From: JAAYJM01 sp964498585
Lineage (GTDB): Bacteria > Bacteroidota > Ignavibacteria > Kapaibacteriales > UBA2268
Reading direction: 5' to 3'
Assembly: GCA_964498585.1 (NCBI GenBank)
Contig: CAZCHH010000002.1
Coordinates: 1 to 64,000, forward strand
DNA: 64,000 nucleotides
Position numbers and translations under genes: made by a program. Positions 35,419 through 44,657 of this stretch are shown one piece after another (position 1 is the first letter of the stretch; the number at the start of each line of letters is the position of its first letter). The notes beneath the pieces were generated by a model. That model ran no database searches, had not been told where the DNA came from, and saw nothing but the letters and a program-made list of their open reading frames with translations.

Positions 35419-36333
35419 ATGGAAAAAAATAAATATCAGATTTCAATAGATGATACTGCCGGCTTTTGCTGGGGAGTTGTCCGGACAATTGAAAAAGTTG
35501 AACTATGCTTAGAAGAGTTCGATGATAAAAAAGTATATGTGCTTGGTGAAATCATTCATAATCCAAGTGAAATAGAAAGATTGGAAAAAAAGGGACTAAA
35601 AACGCTTTCTAAAGAAGATTTAAATAATTTCAAGCAGGAAAATTCAGTTGTAATAATAAGAGCCCATGGCGAACCACCTTCAACATATACACAAGCTAAT
35701 AAAATCAATTTAGAACTTGTCGATGCTACTTGCCCTTTAGTTAAAAATTTACAAAATAATGTTAAGAAATATTTTGATAAAAAATATCAAATAGTAATTT
35801 TTGGGAAATACAATCATGCTGAAGTCGTCGGTTTAAGAGGTGTTTGCGATGACAAATGTATTGTTATTACTTCAAAAGAAGAAGCATTGAAAAAAATTGA
35901 TTTTAAAAAGCAAACAGTTCTGTTTTCTCAAACTACTATGGAAAAAGCTAAATTTTATTCTATTGCACAAGCTTTAAAAGAAAGATTTTTTGAAGAAAAC
36001 CAATCCTTAAATGATGAAGAGAAATCCAAAATTTTCGAACAAAAAGATACTATATGTAAATACGTTGCTAATCGGGGCGTAACTTTAACAAATTTTGCAA
36101 AGAACAATGATATTGTAATTTTTGTTGCTGGACGCAATTCTTCAAATGGTAAAAGTTTATTTACAATTTGCAATAATGCTAATTCCAATTCACACTTTAT
36201 TGAAAATATTTATGAAATTGATAAAAGGTGGTTTACTGATACAAAAAAAATTGGAATTACTGGAGCAACAAGTACACCGCAGTGGTATTTAGTTTTAGTA
36301 AAAGAGGAAATTGAAAAATTGCTCTTTGCTTAA
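35419..36333 (+). CDS. ispH: 4-hydroxy-3-methylbut-2-enyl diphosphate reductase
   Basis: Last enzyme of the MEP pathway, making IPP and DMAPP on a 4Fe-4S cluster. From the ATG at 35419 (MEKNKYQIS) it is 304 residues; a TTG at 35407 would add four. Cluster cysteines are C17 (GFCWGV), C105 (DATCPL) and C213 (DTICKYVANR). Substrate residues appear in IIRAHGEPP, YNHAEVVGLRG and RNSSNGKS. The gene stands alone, divergent from dapA. The large repeat array follows its end. Confidence 0.95.
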   Translation: MEKNKYQISIDDTAGFCWGVVRTIEKVELCLEEFDDKKVYVLGEIIHNPSEIERLEKKGLKTLSKEDLNNFKQENSVVIIRAHGEPPSTYTQANKINLELVDATCPLVKNLQNNVKKYFDKKYQIVIFGKYNHAEVVGLRGVCDDKCIVITSKEEALKKIDFKKQTVLFSQTTMEKAKFYSIAQALKERFFEENQSLNDEEKSKIFEQKDTICKYVANRGVTLTNFAKNNDIVIFVAGRNSSNGKSLFTICNNANSNSHFIENIYEIDKRWFTDTKKIGITGATSTPQWYLVLVKEEIEKLLFA

Positions 36334-36831
36334 CTTATAAACTGCAGACCTTCCTTAAAAATCATTTTCCAAAAAAAATAGAGATTGGCTGCAAAATTAT
36401 TTAATACTTTCCCAAGTTGAACTTGGTAAGGTTTTTTTTATTCCCCTTTTGAGAGGGGCAGGTGTATGTCAAGCAAAAGATGGCCTCCACTTTACAAGCG
36501 TGGAGTCCATCTAAATACAAAACAAACGTAGAGACGGAATGCATTGCGTCTCTACAACATAATCAAAACAAAAAATGCAAACTATCCCGCCAGGGATTAA
36601 ATTATTGTAGTAAATATTTCTTGTTTCTCAATTCATCCGATGACTTGCAGTCATCGGATGACTGCTTCTTTTAAGAAAAAAAACTATCCCGCAGGGACTA
36701 AATTTACAAACACATAATATAAAAGTAAAAAAGATGGACTACACCTTCAAAGCATAGAGTCCATCTGAATAAAATAATATTTGTAAAATCCGTTGGAAAG
36801 TAGCTAATAACTAAATACTATCTATAAAAAA
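36334..36831. repeat. Intergenic array of at least seven different small hairpins
   Basis: In order: imperfect TTCCCAAGTTGAACTTGG (about 36409-36430), CCCCTTTTGAGAGGGG (about 36443-36458), AGATGGCCTCCAC/GTGGAGTCCATCT (36478-36512), GTAGAGACGGAATGC/GCATTGCGTCTCTAC (36528-36555), CCCGCCAGGG (about 36584), TCATCCGATGACT hairpin (36633-36661), CCCGCAGGG (about 36689), and AGATGGACT/AGTCCATCT (36732-36766). The spacing is irregular and each hairpin differs, so it is not a CRISPR array. No gene is seen. Confidence 0.75.
36633..36661. repeat. Hairpin TCATCCGATGACT / AGTCATCGGATGA
   Basis: Perfect 13-bp arms with a 3-nt TGC loop. The related copy at 478-508 shares the CATCCGAT/ATCGGATG core. Confidence 0.75.
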
Positions 36832-36865
36832 AGCCATCTTACTATGATAATACAACAAGATGGCT
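36832..36865 (-). terminator. Terminator after the M20 peptidase gene
   Basis: 9-bp arms AGCCATCTT/AAGATGGCT with a 16-nt loop. On the minus strand it is followed by TTTTTT. It lies 25 nt past the stop. Confidence 0.7.
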
Positions 36866-36889
36866 ATTTTCATATTCAAACATCTTAAA

Positions 36890-38260
36890 TTATATATGCG
36901 TCAGTAGTTTCTCCATAAATAAAGCCGATGCTTTAATACCTCCGTAAAAATTATTCAAATCGAAATTTTCATTAGGAGAATGAATATTATCAGATGGAAG
37001 CCCGAAACCCATAAGAACCGGAGGAGCATTTAAGGTATTTTGAAAATTCTCAACAATAGGAATAGAGCCACCTTCACGAGTAAATACTGGTTCTTTCCCA
37101 AAAGCTTCTTTCATAGCTTCATAACATGCACGGATAGCTGGATTATCTTTTGAAACCAGCACCGGACTGCCTCCATGATGATAAATAAACTCTAATTTCA
37201 TAGTTGGCGGTGTTAAAAATCTGATGTAATTTTCAACTGCATCAGCAATTTCCAGAGCATTTTGATTAGCAACCAAACGAATTGAGAATTTAGCACTTGC
37301 GTTTGAAGGCAAAACAGTTTTCGCACCTTCCTGTGTAAATCCGCTAATCATACCATTAACATCTAATGCAGGACGTCCCCAAACTCTTTCGAGAGCTGTA
37401 TAGCCAAATTCACCATTAAGAGCATCGACACCGAGTTCCTCGCAATAATCCTTTTCTTTGAAAGGAAGCTTAGTAAAACTAATACGCTCTTCATCTGATA
37501 GAGGAACTACTTTGTCGTAGAAATTAGGAATTGTAATTCTTCCATATTTATCTTTTAATTGATTAATCATCCAGCAAAGGACATTAGCCGGATTATCAAC
37601 CACTCCGCCGTAAGACCCGGAGTGCAAATCTCTGTTTGGTCCGGTGAGTTTTATTTCAAAATAAGCAATCCCCCGAAGCCCATAACAAATAGATGGTGAA
37701 TTATCGTTGAGCCAGTCAGTATCAGAAATTATGACATAATCAGCAGCGAGCAAATCTTTGTTTTGCTTTATAAATTCTTCCATATAATCGCCGGAAGATT
37801 CTTCATCACCTTCAATAAATAATTTAATATTTACAGGTGGTTTGCCGTGAATTTTAAAATATGATTCCAATGCTTTAATGTGGCAGAAAAGCTGTCCTTT
37901 GTCATCAGCAGTTCCACGGGCAATTAATTTATTATTTTTAATAAGTGGTTTAAATGGTTCAGTTTCCCATAAATTAATCGGGTCTACCGGCTGAACATCA
38001 TAATGTCCGTAAATCAGCAAAGTAGGCGCATTTTCCAATCCCATCCATTGAGCAAAAACTGCTGGATTGCCTTCGGTTTCCAATAATCTAGCGTCGTCTA
38101 TCCCGATAGATTTGATATGGTTAACAAGCCAGTTAGCACAGGCAAGCATATCCGGTTTATTTTCGGATAAGCTGCTTATACTTGGAAACTTAAGAAATTC
38201 GATTAATTCATTTAAAAAACGTCCTTTGCCATCTTCGATGAAGTTAAAAATTTTTTCCAT
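36890..38260 (-). CDS. M20-family dipeptidase
   Basis: Zinc-dependent di/tripeptidase or carboxypeptidase of 456 residues. The metal-binding and catalytic blocks are IYGHYDVQP (H86, D88), GTADDKGQ (D119/D120) and IEGDEESSG (E153 catalytic, E154 metal); later NDRDLHSGSYGG-like (PNRDLHSGSYGG) marks the dimerisation/lid region. No signal peptide, so cytoplasmic. Its start lies 1 nt after the stop of a small lipoprotein gene, so they form a unit. The substrate range cannot be read from sequence. Confidence 0.9.
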   Translation of the reverse strand: MEKIFNFIEDGKGRFLNELIEFLKFPSISSLSENKPDMLACANWLVNHIKSIGIDDARLLETEGNPAVFAQWMGLENAPTLLIYGHYDVQPVDPINLWETEPFKPLIKNNKLIARGTADDKGQLFCHIKALESYFKIHGKPPVNIKLFIEGDEESSGDYMEEFIKQNKDLLAADYVIISDTDWLNDNSPSICYGLRGIAYFEIKLTGPNRDLHSGSYGGVVDNPANVLCWMINQLKDKYGRITIPNFYDKVVPLSDEERISFTKLPFKEKDYCEELGVDALNGEFGYTALERVWGRPALDVNGMISGFTQEGAKTVLPSNASAKFSIRLVANQNALEIADAVENYIRFLTPPTMKLEFIYHHGGSPVLVSKDNPAIRACYEAMKEAFGKEPVFTREGGSIPIVENFQNTLNAPPVLMGFGLPSDNIHSPNENFDLNNFYGGIKASALFMEKLLTHI

Positions 38261-38261
38261 A

Positions 38262-38780
38262 TTATTTTATTGTTTCTCCTTTAATTAGAATTTCAGTATT
38301 AGGCCTTGAGACACCGACAATACCGCTGATAATGACCCACTTCCCTGATTCTTTTTTTAGAGTGCGTGCATATCTTAGGAATACTTTTTGAGTACTTCCA
38401 TTATAATGATATGTAGCAGGTAAGCCATAAATGACTGAAGCTATAGTTGCTCTATCATCAACAAAAATTGAAAAATCAAGAATATCACCATAGTCCACTC
38501 TGTCATACATTGCCCATTCAGCTTCAATAGCTCCTTTATAATCAACTATTGATTTGATTATTTCTGTTGAATCTGAACCAAAGAAAATAACGTCTTTTGA
38601 CATTAAATCGACAATTGGTGAAAAATTCTTGTTATGAAACGCATCATTATAAGAGGTAATTACATTTTTTATGGCTTCTTTTTCTTTCTCTAACTGGTCA
38701 TAACTTAATGTCTTACCTTTATCCTCAGAACAACCAAATAATAATACTGTAAAAAATAGTAAAATTAAAAATTTCTTCAT
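38262..38780 (-). CDS. Lipoprotein with a DUF4440/SnoaL-like domain
   Basis: 172 residues. A lipoprotein signal (FLILLFFTVLLFGC) puts lipidated Cys at residue 17. The mature part is a cone-shaped NTF2/SnoaL-like fold by pattern: a helix ITSYNDAFHNKNFSPIVDLM, then VIFFGSD, a YKGAIEAEW helix and strands with RYARTLKKESGKWVI. Such domains may bind small ligands; no catalytic residues can be assigned. It lies 1 nt before the M20 peptidase, an association that may mean peptide handling at the envelope. Confidence 0.8.
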   Translation of the reverse strand: MKKFLILLFFTVLLFGCSEDKGKTLSYDQLEKEKEAIKNVITSYNDAFHNKNFSPIVDLMSKDVIFFGSDSTEIIKSIVDYKGAIEAEWAMYDRVDYGDILDFSIFVDDRATIASVIYGLPATYHYNGSTQKVFLRYARTLKKESGKWVIISGIVGVSRPNTEILIKGETIK

Positions 38781-39297
38781 ACCATATCCTTCCTATTTTA
38801 TTTAAGAAATATTTTTTTCCCTTTTTTCCAAAAGTGAATATAAAACAATTTTTTTAAATTTAAAAGAAAATTTGAAAATATTTTTATATTTTTTATTAAC
38901 TTACCTTTCGCAATTTCTCTTTTGAGAAATGAAAAAGTGTAGTTTATACCAAACTGCTTACAATAATAGCAATATATTATGTCAACCGAGCGTAGCGAGG
39001 AATCTCACAAGTCATTGTTTCCTCTATACTTGAGATTTCTCACTTCGTTGTCAACGGCATCTTTACTTTTGTCGGTCATTCTGAAGCGTTGTGAAGAATC
39101 CAGAGGATAGTTGTTTAAAGAAATTTTTATGGATTCTTCGCTGCGCTCAGAATGACTGTGTTAATTAATGTTATCTCCATTTAAATAAAGGTCTTACTTT
39201 ATCAGGGGATTCGAAATGACATTTTGATTTTGCACTTTTAGTTAGCGGTTTGATATAAATCTTAAGATGGAACAGTGTAAGGTGAGTCAATAAAAAA
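38781..39297. repeat. Intergenic GTCATTCTGA-type repeats
   Basis: A variant element, GTCAACCGAGCGTAGCGAGG...CACTTCGTTGTCAACGG, spans about 38981-39056. A full GTCATTCTGAAGCGTTGTGAAGAATCC...GAATGAC element spans 39075-39156. A GGGGATTCGAAATGACA fragment follows at about 39205-39222. No gene is seen. Confidence 0.7.
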
Positions 39298-39327
39298 AAC
39301 CTTCTGAATAAAAACATTCAGAAGGTT
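39298..39327 (-). terminator. Terminator after the large T9SS protein gene
   Basis: 12-bp arms AACCTTCTGAAT/ATTCAGAAGGTT with a 6-nt loop; on the minus strand eight T follow. It lies 22 nt past the stop. Confidence 0.85.
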
Positions 39328-39348
39328 TTAAATAAATTTTACAAAAAA

Positions 39349-42300
39349 TTATTTAACAATGGAAAGTGGGAAACGTTTAATAATGTTTCCAACTTGAGAA
39401 ACAATGTAATATGAGCCGGAAGGATAATTCTTTGTATCGAAATTAAATCTGTGGCTGCCGGGCAATAATACCTGTTCAGTAATAGTATGAATCTTTACTC
39501 CTTGAACATTAACTAAATAAATAGCAACTTCCCTGTATTGCTCACCATTTATTGTATATTCAATATTAACTACATCATTTGCTGGATTAGGAGAAGCAGT
39601 TAATTGGATTAAATCATCAACCGATTCAGTAACGCTTCCAGCAATTTCTCCTTCACCTTTTAAATCGATATTCAAGGTAGGTTGAAGATTTGAATTTGTA
39701 TGAAGAATTAAGGTTGCTTCATAAACTCTATTTTCTAAAGGAACAAATTCAATATCAATAGTATCTTGCTGGTCAACTCCGATAGTAATTGGAAATACTA
39801 AATCTTCCGGATATTTGAAAACGTCATCTGGATTATCCTCAAAATCGATAGAGCTAATATTAACACTTTCAGCGGTTTTGTTATTAATAATTAATTTAAA
39901 TGTATCTTTTTCTGTTACTTTTACTTTACCAAAATCAATAGTATTGTCAGCAGCATTGGTTGAAATATTGCCGAGAGCTTCGCCTTCGCCAATTAAAATA
40001 ATATTTAAGTTGGGAGTATTTTTAGCATTAGACATAATTAACAGATTGCCCATATAAGCTCTTAATTCAGCTGGAGCAAATCTAATTCTCATCTGTCTTT
40101 CTTCGCCGGGGGCTATTGTATAAGGATAAAGAGTACCCTCAACAATAATTTCAAATGCATCATCATCATTAGGTTGGATTTTTATCAATTTAAGCTCTAA
40201 ATCTTCATTTCCTGTATTATTAACAATTAAGTTAAATTCAGCATTTTTGGTTAGTTTTATGTGGCCAAAGTCAATTGTATTATCGTCAGCATTAGATGCA
40301 ATTTTAGCACCGGTTCCAACTCCGCCTTCTCCTTCAAGGAAAACAGAAAGTTCGTTTCCATTTTTTGCATCGGATATAACTGTTATCACAGCGCTAAAGT
40401 CAGCTTCGGCTGTTGGGGTAAATTTAACTTTTAAATCATAGCTTTGTCCTGCTGCTATTGTCATTGAAGTTGGTTGATTATTTTCAAATGAGAAGACACC
40501 GTATTCGTCCCATTCTAATCTTATATCAGAAATATTTAATTCACCATCACCGGAATTTGTGAATTTAACAGTCTTTGTTTCAGTAGAACCAACATCGACA
40601 GCTCCAAAATCAAGTGTTGGAACGTCAAATGTCAATTTACCACCGCCGCCAGGTCCGGCTTTAAATAACCAGTCAACACATCTCTTCATAAATGAAGCAC
40701 GGTCGGTTTCTGTTTTAATTGCTTCAAGTCCAAATGATAAATAAACAATTTTAGCTCCGTTATCGCGAACTTTTCTTACACCTGCTCCATTATTTTCATT
40801 ATTATCGTAATATCCAATTAAATCAGAAGTCGAATTTGCATTTTTCTTGATTAAATCTGTTGAAACAATGAATGGGTCAGTATCAAGACGTGAATAATTA
40901 TTTAAAGTTAAATAAACTCCATCAGCGATTTCATCGCCATCAATTCCTTTAAAAGGAAAGTTTAAGATACCAGTGATTTGATTATTAGAAATTGAAACTC
41001 TATATGGAGTGTTTCCAGCGTTTTCAATTCCAAGAATATTAGAGAAGAAATTTTTAGCAGCATAAGAGCCCTGTTCTGAATTAGATAAAAGCAATTCAAG
41101 CTCTCCAGTTATTAATAACTTCTTTCCGTTAGTAATCATTTGGCTTATACCAGTCATAACCATAGGAGAAATAGTATAAGCATTAGTTGACATAACGCCA
41201 CGTGCAAAGTAATCGAATGATAAATAAGCAAAATCAAATTCATTCATTGGATATGCCTCAAGAGTTACTTCAGAAAGAGGTATTAAAGCTGCTTTGTCTT
41301 TATAGTCATTTAAAGAAGTTAAAAATGTATTATAAGTAATTCCGGCTGCACGGTTTGCGCCATAATACAAAGCGTATTTGGTTTTATTAGAAAGTGCATA
41401 AATAGAAATTGTGCCTTTGCGGATTGTACCTAAATCTTCACCCCAAGGAGTAGCTTCAACATTAGCAAAAACAAAACCGGCTGCATCTGGTGCTGTAAAT
41501 GTCAACTGAACATCTTGGGAAGCGCCGGCTGGAATTGAAAGAGCTGTTTCAGATAATTGGGCTGACCATCCATCTGGCAGATAAGAACCTTCAGTATTAA
41601 TGCTTAACTGAAAATCTAAATCTACACTGTTTGGATTTGTTACAGTAAGAGTTTGTGATAGTTGGCTAGCTGGGTCGATTTTTAGGAATTGATTTGTTGT
41701 TGTAATTTTTGCCTGAGTTAGTTTTTGTGAAGATTTTGCCTGCAGAATTTCTTTGTTAGATTCATTTTGGATGAATGCAACGATATACATTTGGTCTGCA
41801 TTCCAGCCATTTTCCCCTGTTGGAATTGTATAGCTGTTAGTATAAGTAAATGTTTCGCCGGCAGTAACGTTTAAATCTGTTCCAGCTGCGCTTGGGAACA
41901 TTTTACGGGCTAACCAGAAGAATTCTTTTTCTCCGTTGCTTCCGGGAGGAGTATCATAAGGATGAGCATACTCTATGGCGACAACTCTTAATTTCTTTGA
42001 ACTAATATCTTCATCAGAAGTAACATTAACAGTAAAATTCACTGTGTTGCCATTTCTTTGTTCATCAATAGTAATCGTTATAGGTGAAGTTTGACCTCTA
42101 AAATTTGCTACTGATGCTTCTACTGTTCCAGCAGCAATACTGGTTAATAAAGTCCCGTTAACAACTCCGGCAGGAACGCCATTAATGTTATAATATGAAA
42201 CTCTTGAGTTATTCATATTTACATCATTAAGATAGAATGGGTCTTGCCCACTTGGCCATGATGAATGATAAACAACCGGAATGACCTCATCAAGATGGTC

Positions 42301-42471
42301 CATTATATAATCCTGGAAAGCTGGATTGAGCGATGCGCAAGGACCACAACCGGTATTTGTCGCTTCTTCCACCAAAATCATCCTCGGAGATGCTGAGTAT
42401 ATATTGCTTGTTCCAATCAATAAAGCAATAATGAGAAGTATCGAACTTAGTAATGAATTTTTCATTTTCAC
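39349..42471 (-). CDS. Large secreted protein: Omp28-like thioredoxin fold, ASH-type repeats, T9SS sorting domain
   Basis: 1040 residues. A signal peptide (SSILLIIALLIGTSNIYS) leads to an Omp28-like region, LVEEATNTGCGPCASLNPAF, with a thioredoxin-type CGPC site and YNINGVPAGVVNG. A central region follows, then three repeats of a choice-of-anchor (ASH/HYDIN-like) beta domain, recognisable as TLDFGAVDVGSTETKTV, NTIDFGHIKLTKNAEF and NTIDFGKVKVTEKDTF. The C-terminus is a type A sorting domain (LTASPNPANDVVNIEYTI ... YPSGSYYIVSQ). It is exported through T9SS to the surface. A -7 box TAGTTTTG lies about 43 nt upstream, and TAGGAG precedes the start. Whether CGPC is redox-active outside the cell is unknown. 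Confidence 0.88.
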   Translation of the reverse strand: MKMKNSLLSSILLIIALLIGTSNIYSASPRMILVEEATNTGCGPCASLNPAFQDYIMDHLDEVIPVVYHSSWPSGQDPFYLNDVNMNNSRVSYYNINGVPAGVVNGTLLTSIAAGTVEASVANFRGQTSPITITIDEQRNGNTVNFTVNVTSDEDISSKKLRVVAIEYAHPYDTPPGSNGEKEFFWLARKMFPSAAGTDLNVTAGETFTYTNSYTIPTGENGWNADQMYIVAFIQNESNKEILQAKSSQKLTQAKITTTNQFLKIDPASQLSQTLTVTNPNSVDLDFQLSINTEGSYLPDGWSAQLSETALSIPAGASQDVQLTFTAPDAAGFVFANVEATPWGEDLGTIRKGTISIYALSNKTKYALYYGANRAAGITYNTFLTSLNDYKDKAALIPLSEVTLEAYPMNEFDFAYLSFDYFARGVMSTNAYTISPMVMTGISQMITNGKKLLITGELELLLSNSEQGSYAAKNFFSNILGIENAGNTPYRVSISNNQITGILNFPFKGIDGDEIADGVYLTLNNYSRLDTDPFIVSTDLIKKNANSTSDLIGYYDNNENNGAGVRKVRDNGAKIVYLSFGLEAIKTETDRASFMKRCVDWLFKAGPGGGGKLTFDVPTLDFGAVDVGSTETKTVKFTNSGDGELNISDIRLEWDEYGVFSFENNQPTSMTIAAGQSYDLKVKFTPTAEADFSAVITVISDAKNGNELSVFLEGEGGVGTGAKIASNADDNTIDFGHIKLTKNAEFNLIVNNTGNEDLELKLIKIQPNDDDAFEIIVEGTLYPYTIAPGEERQMRIRFAPAELRAYMGNLLIMSNAKNTPNLNIILIGEGEALGNISTNAADNTIDFGKVKVTEKDTFKLIINNKTAESVNISSIDFEDNPDDVFKYPEDLVFPITIGVDQQDTIDIEFVPLENRVYEATLILHTNSNLQPTLNIDLKGEGEIAGSVTESVDDLIQLTASPNPANDVVNIEYTINGEQYREVAIYLVNVQGVKIHTITEQVLLPGSHRFNFDTKNYPSGSYYIVSQVGNIIKRFPLSIVK

Positions 42472-43172
42472 AATTTGCTCCTATTTTTATTTATAATATA
42501 TAATTAATAATTACAAAACTATTTTATTTTAATTTATTAAAATAAGCAATTCAATAATAACAGCAAAGAACTTTTTTATTTTTAATTAATTTTATTTAAA
42601 TAAAATAATTCATCTTTTGACTCGTAGTCACCAAATAAATAGATTAAGTGAAGTTCTTTAAAAATTGTCTTTCCGAAATCCCTACTCACCTTTTCGAACT
42701 ATTCATTATACACATCTATTAGTTTTTATAATAGAGTGTAGAATAATAAAACTCAAACAAAAGAATTGTTACAAAAATTTTATCCCTACGGTATAATTAG
42801 AATAGCAGCTCGTTTTTAAGTTTTGGGTAATGAATAGCGCCAGCTGGGGAAAAATCCTTATTTCATTTCCATTTAAATAATACATTTGCTTTATTTGGGG
42901 ATTACCAATAACATCTTTTTTTCGGTCATTCTGAAGCATTGTGAAGAATCCAGAGAATTGTGGATTAAAGGATTTTTTTCTGGATTCTTCGCTGCGCTCA
43001 GAATGACAATGTTAAGTTATTTCATTTCCATTTAAATAAAAATTCTCATTTTTTAAGTGGATTCAAAATGACAGAAAAAGATTCCTTTTTTCTTGTCAAT
43101 AATTTTTACATATTTTTGTTAAAAAGTTTATTGTCATTATAACAAAAATTCCATAAACTATAATCAAAAAAA
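42472..43172. repeat. Intergenic region with GTCATTCTGA element and promoters
   Basis: A full GTCATTCTGAAGCATTGTGAAGAATCC...GAATGAC element occupies 42925-43007, with TTTAAATAAA / ATTCAAAATGACAG fragments after it. TATCCCTACGGTATAAT (about 42780) is a further small palindrome. TATTTTTG at 43111-43118 may be the -7 box of the methyltransferase. No gene is seen. Confidence 0.6.
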
Positions 43173-44045
43173 ATGAAAACACAAGAAATACTAAGCATTT
43201 TAAGATGTCCGGTTTCAAATATGGAATTGGAATTGAGTAATGATGGAAATCAACTTATTAGTATTGCTCAAGGAAATGTCTTTGATGTAAAAGACGGAAT
43301 ACCGATTTTTTTACGTGAAGATTTTAGAGAAGGTCGAAAAATCAATTATTTAGAGCATTATACTCTTGACGGTGAATATTTTGATTATTTTAAAAAAAGA
43401 GAAAGAGCCAGTTTTGAAGCTGAAAGAAGATTGAGAGAGTATATTTTATCTTTAATACCAAAAAAATCGGAATTGATTTTGGATATTGGCTCTGGAAGTG
43501 CCTGGCTTGCTAAACAAATTGATAAAAATAAAAGAATTATTTCGCTTGACATATCACTAAATAACATAAAAAAAGCATTAAGCGATTATCCTTTCGAAAA
43601 TCATTATGGAGTTGTTGGTGATGCCTATCATTTGCCTTTTGCAGACAATTCTTTCGATTGCATTGTTGCCGCTGAAATAATAGAGCACTTAGAAACTCCG
43701 GCAGCATTTATAGAGCAGGCAATAAAAAAGTTAAAGAAAAATGGCACTTTGATAATTTCAACTCCCTACAAAGAAAGGATTAGTCAATATTTATGTATTC
43801 ATTGCAATAAATTAACTCCACAAAATGCTCATCTTCACTCTTTCGATGAAAATAAATTGAAAGCTCTTGTTAAAGATGAGGTTAAAAGTATTGAATTTTT
43901 CACTTTTGGTAATAAATTCCATACTTTTCTGAGATTTTATATTATAATGAAGTATTTTAATTTTAGATTATGGAAGTTGATTGATAGTGCTTTCAGTATG
44001 CTAATAAACAAGAAAATAAATATAATATTAAGGATAATGAAATAA
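43173..44045 (+). CDS. Class I SAM methyltransferase with Trm112-like N-terminus
   Basis: 290 residues. The N-terminal 50 residues (ILSILRCPVSNMELEL, GNVFDVKDGIPIFL) resemble the Trm112/UPF0434 zinc-ribbon-like domain, but only one cysteine of the usual set is kept (C12). A methyltransferase domain follows, with SAM motif I LILDIGSGSAWLA (101-113), ISLDIS, and DNSFDCIVAAEIIEHLE. The substrate is unknown; similar proteins act on quinones, lipids or sugars. A C-terminal hydrophobic tail suggests membrane association. No partner genes adjoin. Confidence 0.85.
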   Translation: MKTQEILSILRCPVSNMELELSNDGNQLISIAQGNVFDVKDGIPIFLREDFREGRKINYLEHYTLDGEYFDYFKKRERASFEAERRLREYILSLIPKKSELILDIGSGSAWLAKQIDKNKRIISLDISLNNIKKALSDYPFENHYGVVGDAYHLPFADNSFDCIVAAEIIEHLETPAAFIEQAIKKLKKNGTLIISTPYKERISQYLCIHCNKLTPQNAHLHSFDENKLKALVKDEVKSIEFFTFGNKFHTFLRFYIIMKYFNFRLWKLIDSAFSMLINKKINIILRIMK

Positions 44046-44061
44046 TTAAAGCTTTTGATTC

Positions 44062-44547
44062 TTAAAATGGCTGAGGGGGCAAATTGCTGAAATCAATATC
44101 AATATTAATTGAATAACTTTTGCCTTTTTCAATATTAATGCTTGAAGGTTCAAATTTATTTTCGTTTAATGACCAAACACCGATGACTTTTTGAGAAGTA
44201 ATGTCATTAGTGAATTGCATAGCAGCAACAATGTATTTTAATTCAACAGGTGCGTTCTTTATTTCTAAAGAAAAACTGCTTGAATCAACGAAAAGAGGTA
44301 ATGAATTCATAGTAAAATAAGCATTACCTTCAGATAATTCTTTAATTATGTCTTGAGGTGGATAGTTTTTAAAAGCTACTATACGAACGGCTTTGCAGGA
44401 ATCTTCCGGGGGCCAGTTACTTATACCGTTGATGAAATGCACCGTGCCATTTAAAAAAGTTTGCTGCTCTTTTTCCGGTGGAGTCAATCCTTCATTGCAG
44501 GCGGTTAAAACAAGAAATAGTGCAAATATTACTATCTTAATTTTCAT
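44062..44547 (-). CDS. Small lipoprotein of unknown function
   Basis: About 161 residues from the ATG at 44547, with a lipoprotein signal KIVIFALFLVLTAC (Cys 17). The ATG at 44580 would place 11 extra residues before the signal and is less likely. The mature part has beta-strand character with VHFINGISNWPPEDSCKAVRIV, YFTMNSLPLFVDS and YSINIDIDFSN, reminiscent of a carbohydrate-binding or transthyretin-like fold but not assignable. It lies 110 nt downstream of the TonB-dependent receptor, so the pair may share a transcript and form an outer-membrane complex. Confidence 0.72.
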   Translation of the reverse strand: MKIKIVIFALFLVLTACNEGLTPPEKEQQTFLNGTVHFINGISNWPPEDSCKAVRIVAFKNYPPQDIIKELSEGNAYFTMNSLPLFVDSSSFSLEIKNAPVELKYIVAAMQFTNDITSQKVIGVWSLNENKFEPSSINIEKGKSYSINIDIDFSNLPPQPF

Positions 44548-44657
44548 AATATTTATTTCGTAAAAAAACAAAATTAACAAATAATGCTTTAAATATTTAA
44601 TAATTATTGAATTTTACTCTTTATTTCAATAACTCACCTTACGCATTTTCCTTTCTC

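Noticed and set aside
36334..36831. Possible CRISPR array because many hairpins are present
   Set aside because: Each hairpin differs in sequence and spacing; no repeat is shared in register.
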